From Piscicola geometra (Eukaryota; Annelida; Clitellata; Hirudinida; Piscicolidae), in assembly GCA_943735955.1 (NCBI GenBank), contig OX030957.1, forward strand, positions 8,577,844-8,641,843: DNA of 64,000 bases. Reading direction: 5' to 3'. Below are positions 46,279 through 57,599 of this stretch, in pieces (the first letter of the stretch is position 1; every line of letters starts with the position of its first letter). The position numbers and the translations under genes were made by a program. Below the pieces are notes generated by a model. The model did not search any database and was not told the DNA's origin. It was given only the letters and a program-made list of their open reading frames with translations.

Positions 46279-49200
46279 ATGGAGAGCGAAAAAATCATAG
46301 CTTCTTGCAAGCTGGTAAACGAGGTTAAAAAATTGAAAGTGGAATTGGTCGGGCTGCTAGACAACAAGTACCTTGCATTTGACTTCATGATCCTGATCGC
46401 TCCAAGTCAACTTTCAAGAGTACAAAATCTGCAGCTTGAAGTGAAAGAAATGCAAACTCAGGTATGTGTACTTCCACTATTCAGCATTATATGGCTATGG
46501 CCAAATGAACTTCGTTTATCTAAACTTTAGCTTCTTCATAATCTAAAGAAGCTCTAAAACTTTTTTGAACTATTTTTTATTCTTATCTGAAGTGTCCCAA
46601 AAATGCTGATGCGTCGTTGAAGCAGCTTGAGAAGGTTTCGTCATTGTTGCACCTCCTTGAGACTGCTCTGAAGATGGACAATGTGGCTGAGAAGATGGTG
46701 TACGCCACGAACCCATCTCTGGAAAAAACCACTGACCTCTACCTCGACTTGCTTGGTGGGTTTGTCTACTCATTGTTTTCACTTTTCACTACAACACATG
46801 TATCCAAAGAAAAAGTGATACATAGTTCAGACATGATCAGATCTGAATTACGAAGCGTGCAAGCACCCAGGGGAGTTGAAGGAGATGAAGTGCATCTCTG
46901 GCATCATGAGTCGCTGCCTGCCAAGAGAAATGGCAAAGCTCTGCAATGTAGGCATTTTGCTGATCTTTTCATAAAGTTTCCGCTGACATCATCAAGTAGC
47001 ATGCTTTGAGTTTGAATCTCGTTTCACAGATCATCTCCCAAAACATCTGCATCTCTCAAGAGCTCAACTCTGCAAGGCTCGTTCTCAGGAAGAAAGATGT
47101 GAGTGTGTTTGTTGTGAATGGCTCCAAAAGATGTGAGTGTGTTTGTTGTGACTGGCTCCAAAAGATGTGAGTGTGTTTGTTGTGACTGGCTCCAAAAGAT
47201 GTGAGTGTGTTTGTTGTGACTGGCTCCAAAAGATGTGAGTGTGTTTGTTGTGACTGGCTCCAAAAGATGTGAGTGTGTTTGTTGTGACTGGCTCCAAAAG
47301 ATGTGAGATATTGATGCTGATGTAGCAACTGGCAGTTGACGGTGGCAAGTGGCATGTGGAGAAAGGTGGTCTTGTGCTGGGAGAAATTGGGTCACAGCAG
47401 ACTGTACATGAGCACCTTCTTCAACGACCTCAACGCCCTCTTCATCATGCCCCTCCTCGAATCCTCGACTGCCTACACGTGCCGCGTGGAGGCTTGTCAG
47501 CTGAGACTCGACGCGAGGCCAGACGAACCGAGCGACCGATCCTGCAAACTCATTCATCTGCAATTCGTCTTCAACTTCCTTTTTGAAAACATGCCCTCCA
47601 CCAACACCGACATCTCCTTGCTCGAGAAGCTCGGCGAATCAGGGAGGGGCTTCAGACTGCTGCAGCGCGTGGTTGGCCACTTGCTGTCCAATGAGGAAGA
47701 GGCTGCCTTTGATCAGGCAGATGCTGAGGCCTTCAAGCAGATCGTTTCAATGGCTCACAAAGTTTCCTTCATCAACAGTGCGTCATGATGATGATAGCGA
47801 TGATGATGATGAAGATGGGGTGGTGATGACGATGATGATGATGATTCCTTTTTCAAACACCATCTTCCATCACACACACACACACACACACACACTACCA
47901 ACAGCTCCCGAGAAGAAAAAACTGATGCGAAAGCTCTCAACGAAGAGAGACACTGCACAGAAGTTTGGTCTGCAGGAGAAGGCAGTGAGGCTGATGGCGT
48001 GCAACTTCTACAACAGTGTGCAGGTGGGCAGTGCTGTCGTCGTCGCTGCTGCTGGTGGTGGTGGTGTTAATAATAGTGGTGGCAGTGGTGGTGGCTTGTC
48101 GGAAGGCTGCAGTGGCAAGGAGGATGCTCGCGATGCACTCGTGTTCCCCAGGAGCTGCATCAGGTGGGTGCTCGAGTCGCTGTGCTTTCTGATTAGTTCT
48201 TTCGATTCTATTAGTTAATAATTCAAAAGGAACTTTCATTATTATTCATTTATTGTATTTTAAGGGACAGTAGTTTTATGATTTTATTATAATACGTTAG
48301 TTACAATGTAAATGTTCTCAATCGATTACAGCAAGCCTGCTTTTGAACTGGTCGAGTTGTTGTACCAAATTCTGGGAATTTCTGAGTTTGATGAAAATAC
48401 AAAAAAGAAACTGGCAGAAATCAACAACAACACCACAACATACAACAGCAACAACAACACCACAACATACAACAGCAACAACAACACCACAACATACAAC
48501 AGCAACAACAACACCACAACATACAACAACACAATTCCACTCAAAAGCGGCCTCCATGACTACACAATTTGTGACTCGGGCGCCACGAACGACACCACGA
48601 ATGACCCCACTGCATGCAACAACACCCTCAACTACAACAACACCCTTAACAACAATAACAACAACGACACCACAATGAGTTGCATGAAGGGCGAACACGT
48701 TGGCATCTCGCTGCAGGCGTGCCACAGCATCTGCTCAGGCATTCCTGCCAAGATGAAGTGCCTCTCGGTGCTCGAGAAGACTCAGTGCTTCTTGCAACTG
48801 TGCAGTCTTTCTCAACTGTTCGTCCACACCCGCCTCAAACTGCACCACAAGGCCTTGCCGACCAGTGCCCATTTGTGCGGTGGGTGGTTGGTCAGTTGGG
48901 TGGTTGTTCAGTTGGGTGGTTGGTCAGTTGGGTGGTTGTTCAGTTGGGTGGGTGGTCAGGGGCGTGGTAGGTGGGTGGTCCGACGGGAAACCCTGATTGG
49001 TGTGGGGGTGCTTTGGAATGTTTAATCAGCACGATCATCATCCCAACCACCATCACCACCCCAACCACCATCATCACCTCAACCACCATCACCACCCCAA
49101 CCACCATCACCACTCCAACCACCATCACCACCCCAACCACCATCACCACCCAACCACCATCACCACTCCAACCACACAGCTCTGCACCACAACGACTGCA

Positions 49201-50250
49201 AGTGGCTAGCTTACCACCTCTTTCTCATGCAGTCCACTTTGAAAATCCCTTTGACTCCTAAGGGAGGCAAGCACAAAAAGAAATCATCCAAAGTTACCAA
49301 AGATCCTAATTCGTCTGATCGTCCTATATTTCCGGACAACTTGGATGCCAAAAATCTGATTTTATGCTTGGAGGGTAAAGCTAACAGCGCCATTTCCCAT
49401 TACGTCATCAACGAGAAAAACAAGATGGCCGCCTGCATAGAAGAAGCCTTCGAAGGTACTCTGGGCACGTGCGTCTGACCATTGTGTACCATGCAAAACC
49501 ACTTTGAATTCAGAATTCGAGAAGCGTCGAGTGGCGAAGTTGCTGGTGGCGGCAGTGAAGGCCTGTTTCGAGGACTTGCAGGCGACGAAGAAGCAGTGGT
49601 TCGATGTGCTGGAAGCTCACCTGCTGGCCTCGAAAATGGGTGCGTTCGGGTGGCTCCAAAGGAGGGTCGAGTTAGATGGCGATTATCATAGGAATTGTGC
49701 TTTTCAGAGTTTATTTTGGGATTTTAAACTTTTAAAGAATCGTTGAATCGTCTTGAAATCTCAAACCGACTGACCGACAGGCGAGTTCGTGGAGCACATC
49801 GCAAACACCACACTGACCTCCTTCACAGCTCTCTTCAGTCACCAGCTGAAGGCTTCTGAGGAGACAGCGAGGAGTGCCTGCAAGCGCAGCGAAGTAGCCA
49901 CCCAGAAGAGCGCCCATGCCGTCAGCAATCAAAGGAAGGACTCTATTACAGCTCTGAAAGTGCTCATCAACACCATCCTTCGTCTGGGCACATCCCTCTT
50001 CTCGAATCTCGTCTCCTCGCCTGCCATTTTGGCGCCGTCTTGGAGCAAGATGCAGAGAATTCTGTTTCTTTTCGACCCTCTTACCTCCCACCAAACAGTC
50101 TTCGTGCAGTGGGGCTTGCTTGGTTCGAGTGATGAAGAAGAGGTCAATCTGGTTTCCAAGTTGTTCAAACGGCACGAACTCAAAGTCTTCTGCTGCATGG
50201 CTTTCCCTGACGTTGCACTGCCTCCTTCACTGGCTGCTCTTCCATTTTGA
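46279..50250 (+). CDS. zw10: ZW10 homologue (kinetochore RZZ and NRZ/Dsl1 tethering subunit)
   Basis: Ten exons, 46279-46461, 46593-46755, 46841-46947, 47030-47098, 47336-47777, 47905-48163, 48332-48879, 49180-49455, 49514-49639 and 49781-50250, add up to 2643 bases. They give one open frame of 880 residues (human ZW10 has 779). Similarity to ZW10 runs from the N-terminus (KLVNEVKKLKVELVGLLDNK) through KPAFELVELLYQIL, ALHHNDCKWLAYHL and FDVLEAHLLASKMGEFVE to VNLVSKLFKR near the end. The protein recruits dynein and spindly at kinetochores and acts with NAG and RINT1 in ER-Golgi tethering. Exon 6 holds an added Gly-rich stretch, and exon 7 about 100 added residues rich in Asn and Thr. Identification rests on remembered family sequence and is strong at the C-terminus. 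Confidence 0.87.
47093..47310. repeat. 34-bp minisatellite carrying a splice donor, ZW10 intron 4
   Basis: Six to seven copies of a unit starting GATGTGAGTGTGTTTGTTGT lie head to tail. The first copy spans the exon 4 / intron 4 junction (AAAGAT|GTGAGT), so each later copy repeats the donor sequence. Reverse-strand frames through it (repeated HTHIFWSQSQQ) are artefacts. Confidence 0.93.
47788..47898. repeat. GAT and CA microsatellites in ZW10 intron 5
   Basis: A GATGAT-rich run (47788-47845) is followed by a (CA) run (47873-47896) just before the exon 6 acceptor. Confidence 0.9.
48421..48530 (+). repeat. 27-bp coding minisatellite in ZW10 exon 7
   Basis: Four tandem copies of AACACCACAACATACAACAG plus CAACAAC keep the reading frame and encode a nine-residue Asn/Thr/Tyr/Ser unit. 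More Asn/Thr-rich sequence follows to about 48675. Confidence 0.9.
48880..49172. repeat. Two minisatellites in ZW10 intron 7
   Basis: GGTGGTTGGTCAGTTGGGTG-type units (48880-48960) are followed by about seven copies of an 18-bp ACCACCATCACCACCCCA unit (49035-49165), which end just before the exon 8 acceptor. Confidence 0.9.
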
Positions 50251-50840
50251 AAGATCCGAAGGGAGGACTTTCTTGCTTTGTGAGCCTTATGAGAGTCTTA
50301 ATCGGGACGACCTCTTTCTTATGACATAGAAATTGATAACCAACTGGTGGTTTCCGCGTTGGAGCAGAGGGAGCTTTAACTATCAGTATTCATTGAAGAC
50401 CTCTACATACATGCGAGAAGCATGCTCGAAGATTCGAACCCATTGGGTGATTAAGATTAATTTTTATATTGCTTTTATCATTTAATTTTTTCATATAGCT
50501 CTGCTCCTAACATTTTAAAAAGCTGTTTTTTCTTAACTTTTTTAACCCTAAAAATCACGCCAGAAGATGAAAATATTGATTGTTCAAACGTCTATCATAT
50601 GTTGAAAAACACAATTTGGCTGACGAAATGTTTGTTTTCTACTAATATATGCCATACACTTGATTATAACACTAACTAGTTTTTCTTGTTTCTCTTAAAT
50701 TTCTTTGGGTAATACTCGAAGATTTATCCATTCCGCTCTCACTAATACAATACAGCTATTTTGCATTTCACGAAGAAAGTCTAGTGAAGTAAAAAATGAT
50801 TCGTAACAATTGTACAATTGTATGAAAATGTTATAAAAAA
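50251..50840. other. ZW10 3' flank
   Basis: No gene recognised and no clear AATAAA close to the stop. The sequence is AT-rich from 50450. Confidence 0.4.
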
Positions 50841-50859
50841 TCACTATACCTCAAAAATA

Positions 50860-51860
50860 ATATTTTTTGTGTGAAAACTTTTATATTCGATGGTTCGTTT
50901 CGAACCATGCGGACACCAACGTTATTTTTTTCGATTGGTGTTTAAGGGTTAAAGCTAGAAAACAATGGGCTAGAAGATTCATGACCAGATATAGCTTCTC
51001 CATAGCTCAAAAACTGCCGAAGGATCTGGAAGAAAAATTAACTAGCTTCCAAGACTTCATCAATCATCAAGGAGAGCTTGATAATCATGAAGATGACCTT
51101 AATGTTAATATGGATGAAACTCTTTTTGTTGACATTGTGTCAAAAATGATAATTGATGTCAAAGGAAATAAAACCATAAAAATAGGAACAACTGGGGCAG
51201 AAAAATGGCATTTCACAGTGGTTTTGAGCATTACTGCCAGTGGGCTAATTCTACCCCCAATGATAATTTTCTAGGGTGTTCGAGAGTGAAAACTTTCACA
51301 TCCACCTGGATGGATAATTTTTGTTCAAAAAGGGTGGATGGGAGAAGAACTTATGCTGAGGTGACTGAGGGAGATCTTTGTGCCCCACACAAAAAAAGAG
51401 CGCAGCCTTCTTGTGCTGGACAGCTTCGCCGGCCATAGGACAGAATCAGCGAAAAAGACCAACATTGGCCCAGAAATGATACTAGGGGACTGTAATTCAA
51501 AACTTCAGTCTTTGAATAGTTCTGTCAAAAAACCCTTCAAGGTAGTGCTCAAATTCACATTGGCTTTATATCTTCATTATTACACACAACATCTCTTAAA
51601 CAAATCTTTTTTTTGAAGCTGAACTGCGCAAATTATAGAAAAAATACATAAAAGATATTTCAAAAGATGTATTTGAGACGCAGCGAAAAATCAAAACAGC
51701 TACTAAAAAATTAATTCGAATGATTGTGGAAGCCACAGGAAAGCCTGACTTGGTTCGTCACAGTTTCAAAGCTTGTGGGTTGTCCCAAGTGCTCAGTGGC
51801 GAAGAGGACATTCTCATACGTAAAAACATAGAACACAACCCAGAAGCTGAATCTGAATGA
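50860..51860 (+). pseudogene. Pogo/Tigger-type DDE transposase, broken
   Basis: The first part reads KQWARRFMTRYSFSIAQKLP, then NMDETLFVDIV (first catalytic Asp), then TTGAEKWHFTVVLSITASG and LPPMIIF, followed by a stop at 51272. The next frame has LLVLDSFAGHRTE (second catalytic Asp) and SKLQSLNSSVKKPF. A last piece ends ATGKPDLVRHSFKACGLSQV and GEEDILI before TGA near 51858. This is the DDE_1 order of pogo-type transposases. Stops and frame changes make it inactive, and the N-terminal DNA-binding domain is missing. Confidence 0.88.
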
Positions 51861-51869
51861 GAGTAAACT

Positions 51870-53005
51870 AGAAAAAGATGACTGGATAATATTAGATTGA
51901 GATTGTTATGAACTTGATACTAACTTTCAGTTTTTTCTTAGTTTTCAAAGTGCAATATTTTTGAGATACACTGGCTTTTTTATTGTATTAGATTAAAATT
52001 TTAATAAACTTCATATTGACTTCCAATTTTTTCTAGGTTTTTATTTTTGCTAGTTATATTATACAAAGCAATAAAAAAATTGCAATATATTTTTGATAAA
52101 TTGCTTCTTTTTTGAATATCATACAATTTAGTAGTTTTTAATATAATTTGTGAAAAAATAAAAAAATATATATTATTAAAAAATCTGAAGTTAAGTGAAA
52201 AAGAATAATTCTGGTAAATTATTTTAAGTTAGGGAAAGTTTCCGTTATTTTGTTATAAATGCTAACGAAATCTAATTCAATAATGCTTTTAAAAACTTTT
52301 TATTGAGTATATTCGTCATTTTTAAAAAGTGCAAAAATAATTTTAGTTATATTATTATAATTGAGTTACGAGAATTGTTATTGTTCGCAATAACTACCAC
52401 CATAGTTATTCTAGTTTTTTTTATTTATGTACGTACTTAGGGTACAAAAATCAAGTATTTTTAGAAAAATGATGGTTTATGAATTTTCAGAGTGTACTAA
52501 ATATCTGGTATTTTACGGTATTGCGAAATCAATTAAAACACTAAATACTAAAACTATAATTTATATATTTTAAGTTTTTCTATCACCGAATATAACCAAT
52601 ACTAAATTTCAAAATTTTTGAACAAATATTTGTAAAAAAATTAATGAGCTATTAGGGCAGTTTAATCTATTTTATTCCATCTTCTCATTTCGAGTTGTTC
52701 GACGTTTTTCACGTTGAAAAATCTCACTTGATTCCTGTTCAGAATATTCAAATTTTAATTTCTAAGCTTACCAACCATTAATTTTTTTTTGAGAAAATAT
52801 TTTATAAAATATACGGTATAATCAATACAGTAAAACTTCTCTTTTAAGGGCAGTGCTCGGACCATAATATTTTTCCTTATAATAGAGGTTTTCTTTGTTG
52901 AAAGGTTTCAGAAAAAATAGCATTTTTACTAAACCTCAATTCTCATTTATATGAACGATTTCAAAAAGACGGTTTGTTTTTTCATTGAAATACTCAAAAA
53001 GTTAA
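51870..53005. other. Non-coding AT-rich stretch
   Basis: No gene. At about 52823-52925 the sequence ACAGTAAAACTTCTCTTTTA and ATAATAGAGGTTTTCTTTGT resembles a Tigger end and may be the 3' terminus of the preceding transposase element. Confidence 0.45.
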
Positions 53006-53013
53006 GTCTGTAT

Positions 53014-54606
53014 TAGAGGTCGGACATGGACGATTTTTCATTCCCGGTCCCGTCCCGTTCCCGAAATTTGTTTTCCCGTCCCGTCCCGTTCCCGATGGGA
53101 CATCAGAATTTTGATTCCCGTCCCGTCCCGTTCCCGAATTTTTTTTTTCCGTCCCGTCCCGTTCCCGATGGGACATCAGAATTTTGATTCCCGTCCCGTC
53201 CCGTTCCCGAAATTTTTTTTCCCGTCCCGACCCGTTCCCGAAAGCTTTTTGTTTTTTATTCATTTTCGCTGCCGTTTTTACTGGTCCCAAACTTGCTAGT
53301 TCTAAAATTTCTTAAAATTTATTATTTGAAAGTCAGAGAATATTTCTTTTAATGAAATAAAAAAGCATGATTTAAATTTAAATATTTATTGAAATGAAAG
53401 TATTGTTTTTGAGTTATTCAATCAAGTCTTTATTGCTTTTCACACGGGTTAAACCGTTAAGAGTTTCAGCTTTCAAATGAGATGATTTTGGGTCTGAAGT
53501 TAAACGACCACACATTGAAAAATTCTGTTCAAAGCGAATATAACATGCAGATACACTAAACTAAATTTTGGCTACTTCTTGTACTATTTTAAAATTGCTC
53601 ATTTTACTCCAATAAAATAAAACATCTTTATAATTTTCAATTTTTTTTGGGACGTAATTGTGAATATTTGTTCAATTCATCCTCTTCTGAATTTTTTTCT
53701 TTGTTCATTATTACTAATTCTTCAATAATGTTAGAAATATGTTTTTTAACAACATTCTTATTCTCTACAACTGCAAATATAAAATCATTCGTATAATTTG
53801 ATAGTACAATAATTTTCTTATAATTTTTAGATTATAAAAACAAACATAATAGGTCTAAATAACCATCATTTGTTTTTTTTCTCAAAGGCACTGCAGCTTG
53901 GTCTGGCTGTAAAAAATAGAATTAATTTTTTTCTAATGAAAGTCTTGGTATTTATTTCTCTTCTATCCCAAACTTTTTTCCTATTATTCTTTCATACTGG
54001 GGATGCAACAGACATGCTGTCATACGAATAAGATCAATAGCATCTTTTCTTTTGTCGAAATGATCAACTGAGCAATCATTTGGAAATTAATCATTCAAAT
54101 TCAAAGTATTAATTTATAAAATTAAAATAATATAACTGACCATTTTGATTTCGTCGGAAAAGTTTTCATCATCACCCATTTGTTCTAATCTCCCTAATCT
54201 TTGGACTCATCATAACAACTTCACATGTAGTGTTGGAGATTTTGATATTGGCAATGGTGGCTTTGTTATACATTTCCATTGCATTTAATACTTATTTTAA
54301 GTACGGAGTATCGATGAAATAAAGATTTCCATACTTAGAAGTTTGCTGAAAAATCATTGTTAAAGAATCCAATCCCAATAACTGTTATTCCAGTTTTTCC
54401 CGTTCCCGATTTAAAAGTTGATTCCCGTTCCCGTCTTTTCCCGTTCCCGATTTGAATGTTGATTCCCGTTCCCGTTCCCGTCCCGAAAACCTATTCCCGG
54501 TTCCCGACTTTTCCCGTCCCGAAATTAATTTTCATTCCCGTTCCCGCGGGAGTCCCGCGGGTACCCGCGGGTACCCGGTCAGATCGGGTACCCGGTCCGA
54601 CCTCTA
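53014..54606 (-). mobile_element. hAT-type element, copy C, perfect 8-bp target duplication
   Basis: The left end TAGAGGTCGGACATGG and right end GTCCGACCTCTA are inverted. GTCTGTAT flanks both sides (53006-53013 and 54607-54614). GC-rich CCCGTCCCGTTCCCG repeats fill both subterminal regions. Minus-strand coding remnants at about 53405-53560 match the dimerisation domain of the 34165 and 41050 copies. No open transposase survives. Confidence 0.93.
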
Positions 54607-54889
54607 GTCTGTATACAGGTCAAAGTCAAAAAGTGGCTCTTTCACTGAAAATAGAGAAGTTGAAATATTTTGTTAGACAAAGGTATCAATCAGGCTTATA
54701 AACTAGAAAGATTGAAAGCAGAGATGCAGTTCGCCAAAAACAGTCAGACTTTTTTTCCGAAAAGTAAAGAGTTGTATTTGTTTTAATTTGTTTATTTTTT
54801 AGTTAAATTTTTTTTATCAGCAAGTAGGAAGGATTTTTTTTAGATAACATGTCGGCTAATATGAGAAACTATATATTAGCTGACTTGCC

Positions 54890-56145
54890 AATTTTCTTAG
54901 TTTCGGCCATTTTCCGGTTTCGGTCTAATCTAATTTAACAATTTCGGCAATTTTTCGGTTTCGGCCGAAAATAATTTTGTAATTTCGGCTCAATTTCGTT
55001 TTCGGCCGAAATGGATCTCATATTTACCGAAAACCCGAAATTTTTATTTATTAATGTAGTTTATCTTAAATATCTGTATCCTCAATCGAACTATTAAGTT
55101 CGGATTCGATTCTCTATTAGATATCTATTAGTTATCGTGGTTGATTGATTTATGGGTGTCATCAGACTAATTATTCGAATAACATATACAAGCATCTGGA
55201 ACAACAACCATGTATTTGAAATTTAAGTTAATTGGGATACGTTCAATGATGATATTGAAAAAAACTTTTTTTAAGCAAATTCTATTTTTTTAAACATTTG
55301 TTTAAAAAATTTTATTGTCAAAAGTAAGTATCTGTATATCCTCAATCGAACTCGAATTATTAAGTTTGGGTTCGATTCTCATCTCTATTAGATACCTATT
55401 AGATATCGTGGTTAATTGATTTATGGGTGACATAAGACTAATTGTTCGAATAACATATACAAGCATGTGGAATTCTAGATATCCATTCTTTGAAAAACAC
55501 TATATATAAGTCGAACGAACGAGAAGATTTGGCTTCGATTAATTAATTCAAAAATAAATTGTGAGAATTTTTTCTTGTGGTCTATACTGTTCACAGCCTG
55601 ACAGACGCATGCCATGTTACAATGGTTCTGAGAACCATGGTTTTCATGCGCCGAGGCGCCACTTTACACGACGTACACATCTTTCAATGCTTACGTCGCA
55701 AACACCGCATCATATACACTAGGTATATGATTGTTCACGGTTGCTTCCAAGGATTCGAACTGGCAACCTTTAAGTTGCAAGTCCGACGTCTACCATCTAA
55801 GCCATCCCCGTTCCCATGTCGTTGAATCCTATTTGGAAGTTTTTTTACAAAATGTCAGTCTGACCAAAGCAAAGCCTGTCAACAACAACAAAAAATTTTT
55901 GTTGAAAAACTTTTATTTTCTGCCTAAAATATACGCTTGTTTGGATTTACTTATTAAACTGGCATTGTCCTCATTGAATACTATTTTTTCATTTTTAATA
56001 AAAGTTGGAAAAACTGTCGGTTTCGGCCGAAAATTGATATTCAATTTTGGCTTAATTTCTGTTTCGGCCGAAAATGGGATTTTACTTTCGGCTTAATTTC
56101 GGTTTAGGCCGAAATAAAAATATCTGTTTCGGTCGGTCTCTAATC
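54890..56145. repeat. TTTCGGCCGAAA-rich repeat, probable decayed transposon
   Basis: TTTCGGCCGAAAATAATTTT-type units occur at 54890-55035 and again at 56015-56145, the latter ending TTTCGGTCGGTCTCTAATCT. A SINE (55600-55815) and a duplicated segment (55071-55202 and 55325-55470) lie between. The right end abuts the lectin gene B duplication. A weaker relative lies at 15515-15650. Confidence 0.55.
55600..55815 (-). repeat. tRNA-derived SINE, family 2
   Basis: On the minus strand GGGGATGGCTTAGATGGTAG (A-box-like) is followed by GCCAGTTCGAATCCTTGG, a nearly perfect B box. The tail GCCGAGGCGCC...CATGGTTCTCAGAACCATTG is shared with the copy at 62455. Confidence 0.8.
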
Positions 56146-56201
56146 TATATGGTTTGATGCGTACTAAAGCAAATGAAAGAAAAGAAAAAATTCCACTTTT
56201 A

Positions 56202-56209
56202 TATAAATA
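56202..56209 (+). promoter_or_regulatory. TATA box of lectin gene B
   Basis: TATAAATA lies 54 bases before the start codon, the same spacing as in gene A. Confidence 0.7.
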
Positions 56210-56255
56210 CGCATGGTCTCAAAGTTTTTGTCTTTTTGGTAGATTTGGACACACG

Positions 56256-57185
56256 ATGTTTTTCTTAAAAGTTGTATTCATAATTTCTTGTTTGGCGTTA
56301 TCCGCCGAATGCACTGCTTCTCGGAATTGTGAGTCAGTAGTAGCCTCAAACATGTGTTTTTTGTTTTTTGTAGATTTCTAGTCAACGATACTATGTAAGC
56401 TATAATACTTTTGCCAAAATGTTTTACATTATTTCGTTTAAATAACTATTATAATCATAATTAAAAGTTTGAAGTTCAAAAATAGTTATGTTATCATTCC
56501 AGTTTCCTCTGCCAACGTTCTCTTTCGCAAACCTGCCAGACAAGATGGCACTAGATCCAATTTCGTGGCAGATCTTGCCGTGGACGGAAATCGTAGTCCA
56601 AGTATGCTTGATGGCTCATGTAGCCACGGTGAAATTTTTGGAACGTGGTGGCTTTGCAACATGCAGAACTTCTACATAGTTGGAAAAGTATCAGTGTATG
56701 GCAGGGATCACAGTATGTTTCGACTAGACTTCTTCATCATAGGTCTTTCCACAAGCGACTACGGAGGTGGTAATGTGATCAGAGGCACGTACCACATATG
56801 TGCTCAATACCCGAAAACGATTGTTGGAACTGGTCCCTTCACGGTGTATTGCGTTCTTCCCATCCCCCTCTCAAAATACCTAATCGTGCAACAGCCTGAA
56901 CCACCACCTACAGCTCTCACAATATGCGAGATTGAAGCGTTTGTAGTTGAGATTAAAAAAGGGTCTAGGTGGCAAAGGTTCAAAGGCTTCTACCAGAGCA
57001 ACTTCCAAGTGGCCAGACTGGCGACAAAGGATGGTTTGGAGTGTTTGATGCAGTGTTTGTCCATGAAAGATTGCTGGTCTGCCAGTTGTTCGAGCTCCGG
57101 AGAGTGCATCCTCAGTTCAAGCAATAGCACTAGTGTTCTTGTTAAGGATCAAGCGTGGGTCTACTATATGGGAATCGAATATTGA
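56256..57185 (+). CDS. Secreted F-type lectin plus PAN domain protein, gene B
   Basis: Two exons, 56256-56328 and 56503-57185, have the same lengths (73 and 683) and phase as gene A. They encode about 251 residues with a signal peptide (MFFLKVVFIISCLALSAEC), an F-type lectin domain and a PAN-like tail. It differs from gene A at scattered residues, for example YGRDHSMFRLD for YGRDGSMSRLD and NVIRGTYHICAQYPKTI for NVVRGTYHICAQYPNKI. The altered fucose motif is shared. There is no break in either copy. Confidence 0.88.
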
Positions 57186-57487
57186 GTTGATTTGGAAAAC
57201 TAATTCTGAGATTTTTTTTGACATCATGCTTTTCAGCTTAATATTGAACTTGAAGATTCTACGCAATTTAAGGTAACATGCACAATGCACATTGCACTTA
57301 TTTAGTCTTGTTCCATAGCTTAAAAATTAAAGTTGTACTTCAATCTAAGTTAACTTTCGATTAACAAGTTAATGGATTAAAGCCATTAATTTTCTTTCAA
57401 CGCGGTTAAATATTTTAACGCACAAACAAAAATTTTACGCATTAAAATACAAATATTTCAATGCATTTTAAACTTTTACCGTAGTTT

Positions 57488-57594
57488 AGAAAATGAGTGC
57501 ATTCTCAGTGCAAGCAATAGCACCAGTGTCTTTTACAGAATGAAGCGAGGCTTCGTTGAAGCGTGGGCCTTTTATATGGGATTCGAATATTGAG
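57488..57594 (+). pseudogene. Fossil 3' end of a third lectin/PAN gene
   Basis: Starting near 57490, GAGTGCATTCTCAGTGCAAG and AATAGCACCAGTGTC match the last coding segment of gene B. The sequence ends ATGGGATTCGAATATTGA (MGFEY, stop), parallel to MGIEY in gene B. A short insertion near 57540 alters the frame. It lies 300 bases downstream of gene B. Confidence 0.8.
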
Positions 57595-57599
57595 TGGTT

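Noticed and set aside
47024..47563. Minus-strand frames with repeated HTHIFWSQSQQ
   Set aside because: They read through the 34-bp minisatellite opposite ZW10 and have no independent support.
48318..48725. Minus-strand Val-rich frames
   Set aside because: They are antisense of the Asn/Thr repeat in ZW10 exon 7.
55725..55815. Possible tRNA gene on the minus strand
   Set aside because: A- and B-box-like sequences are present but the 5' and 3' acceptor arms do not pair, and the unit is repeated with a SINE-type tail.
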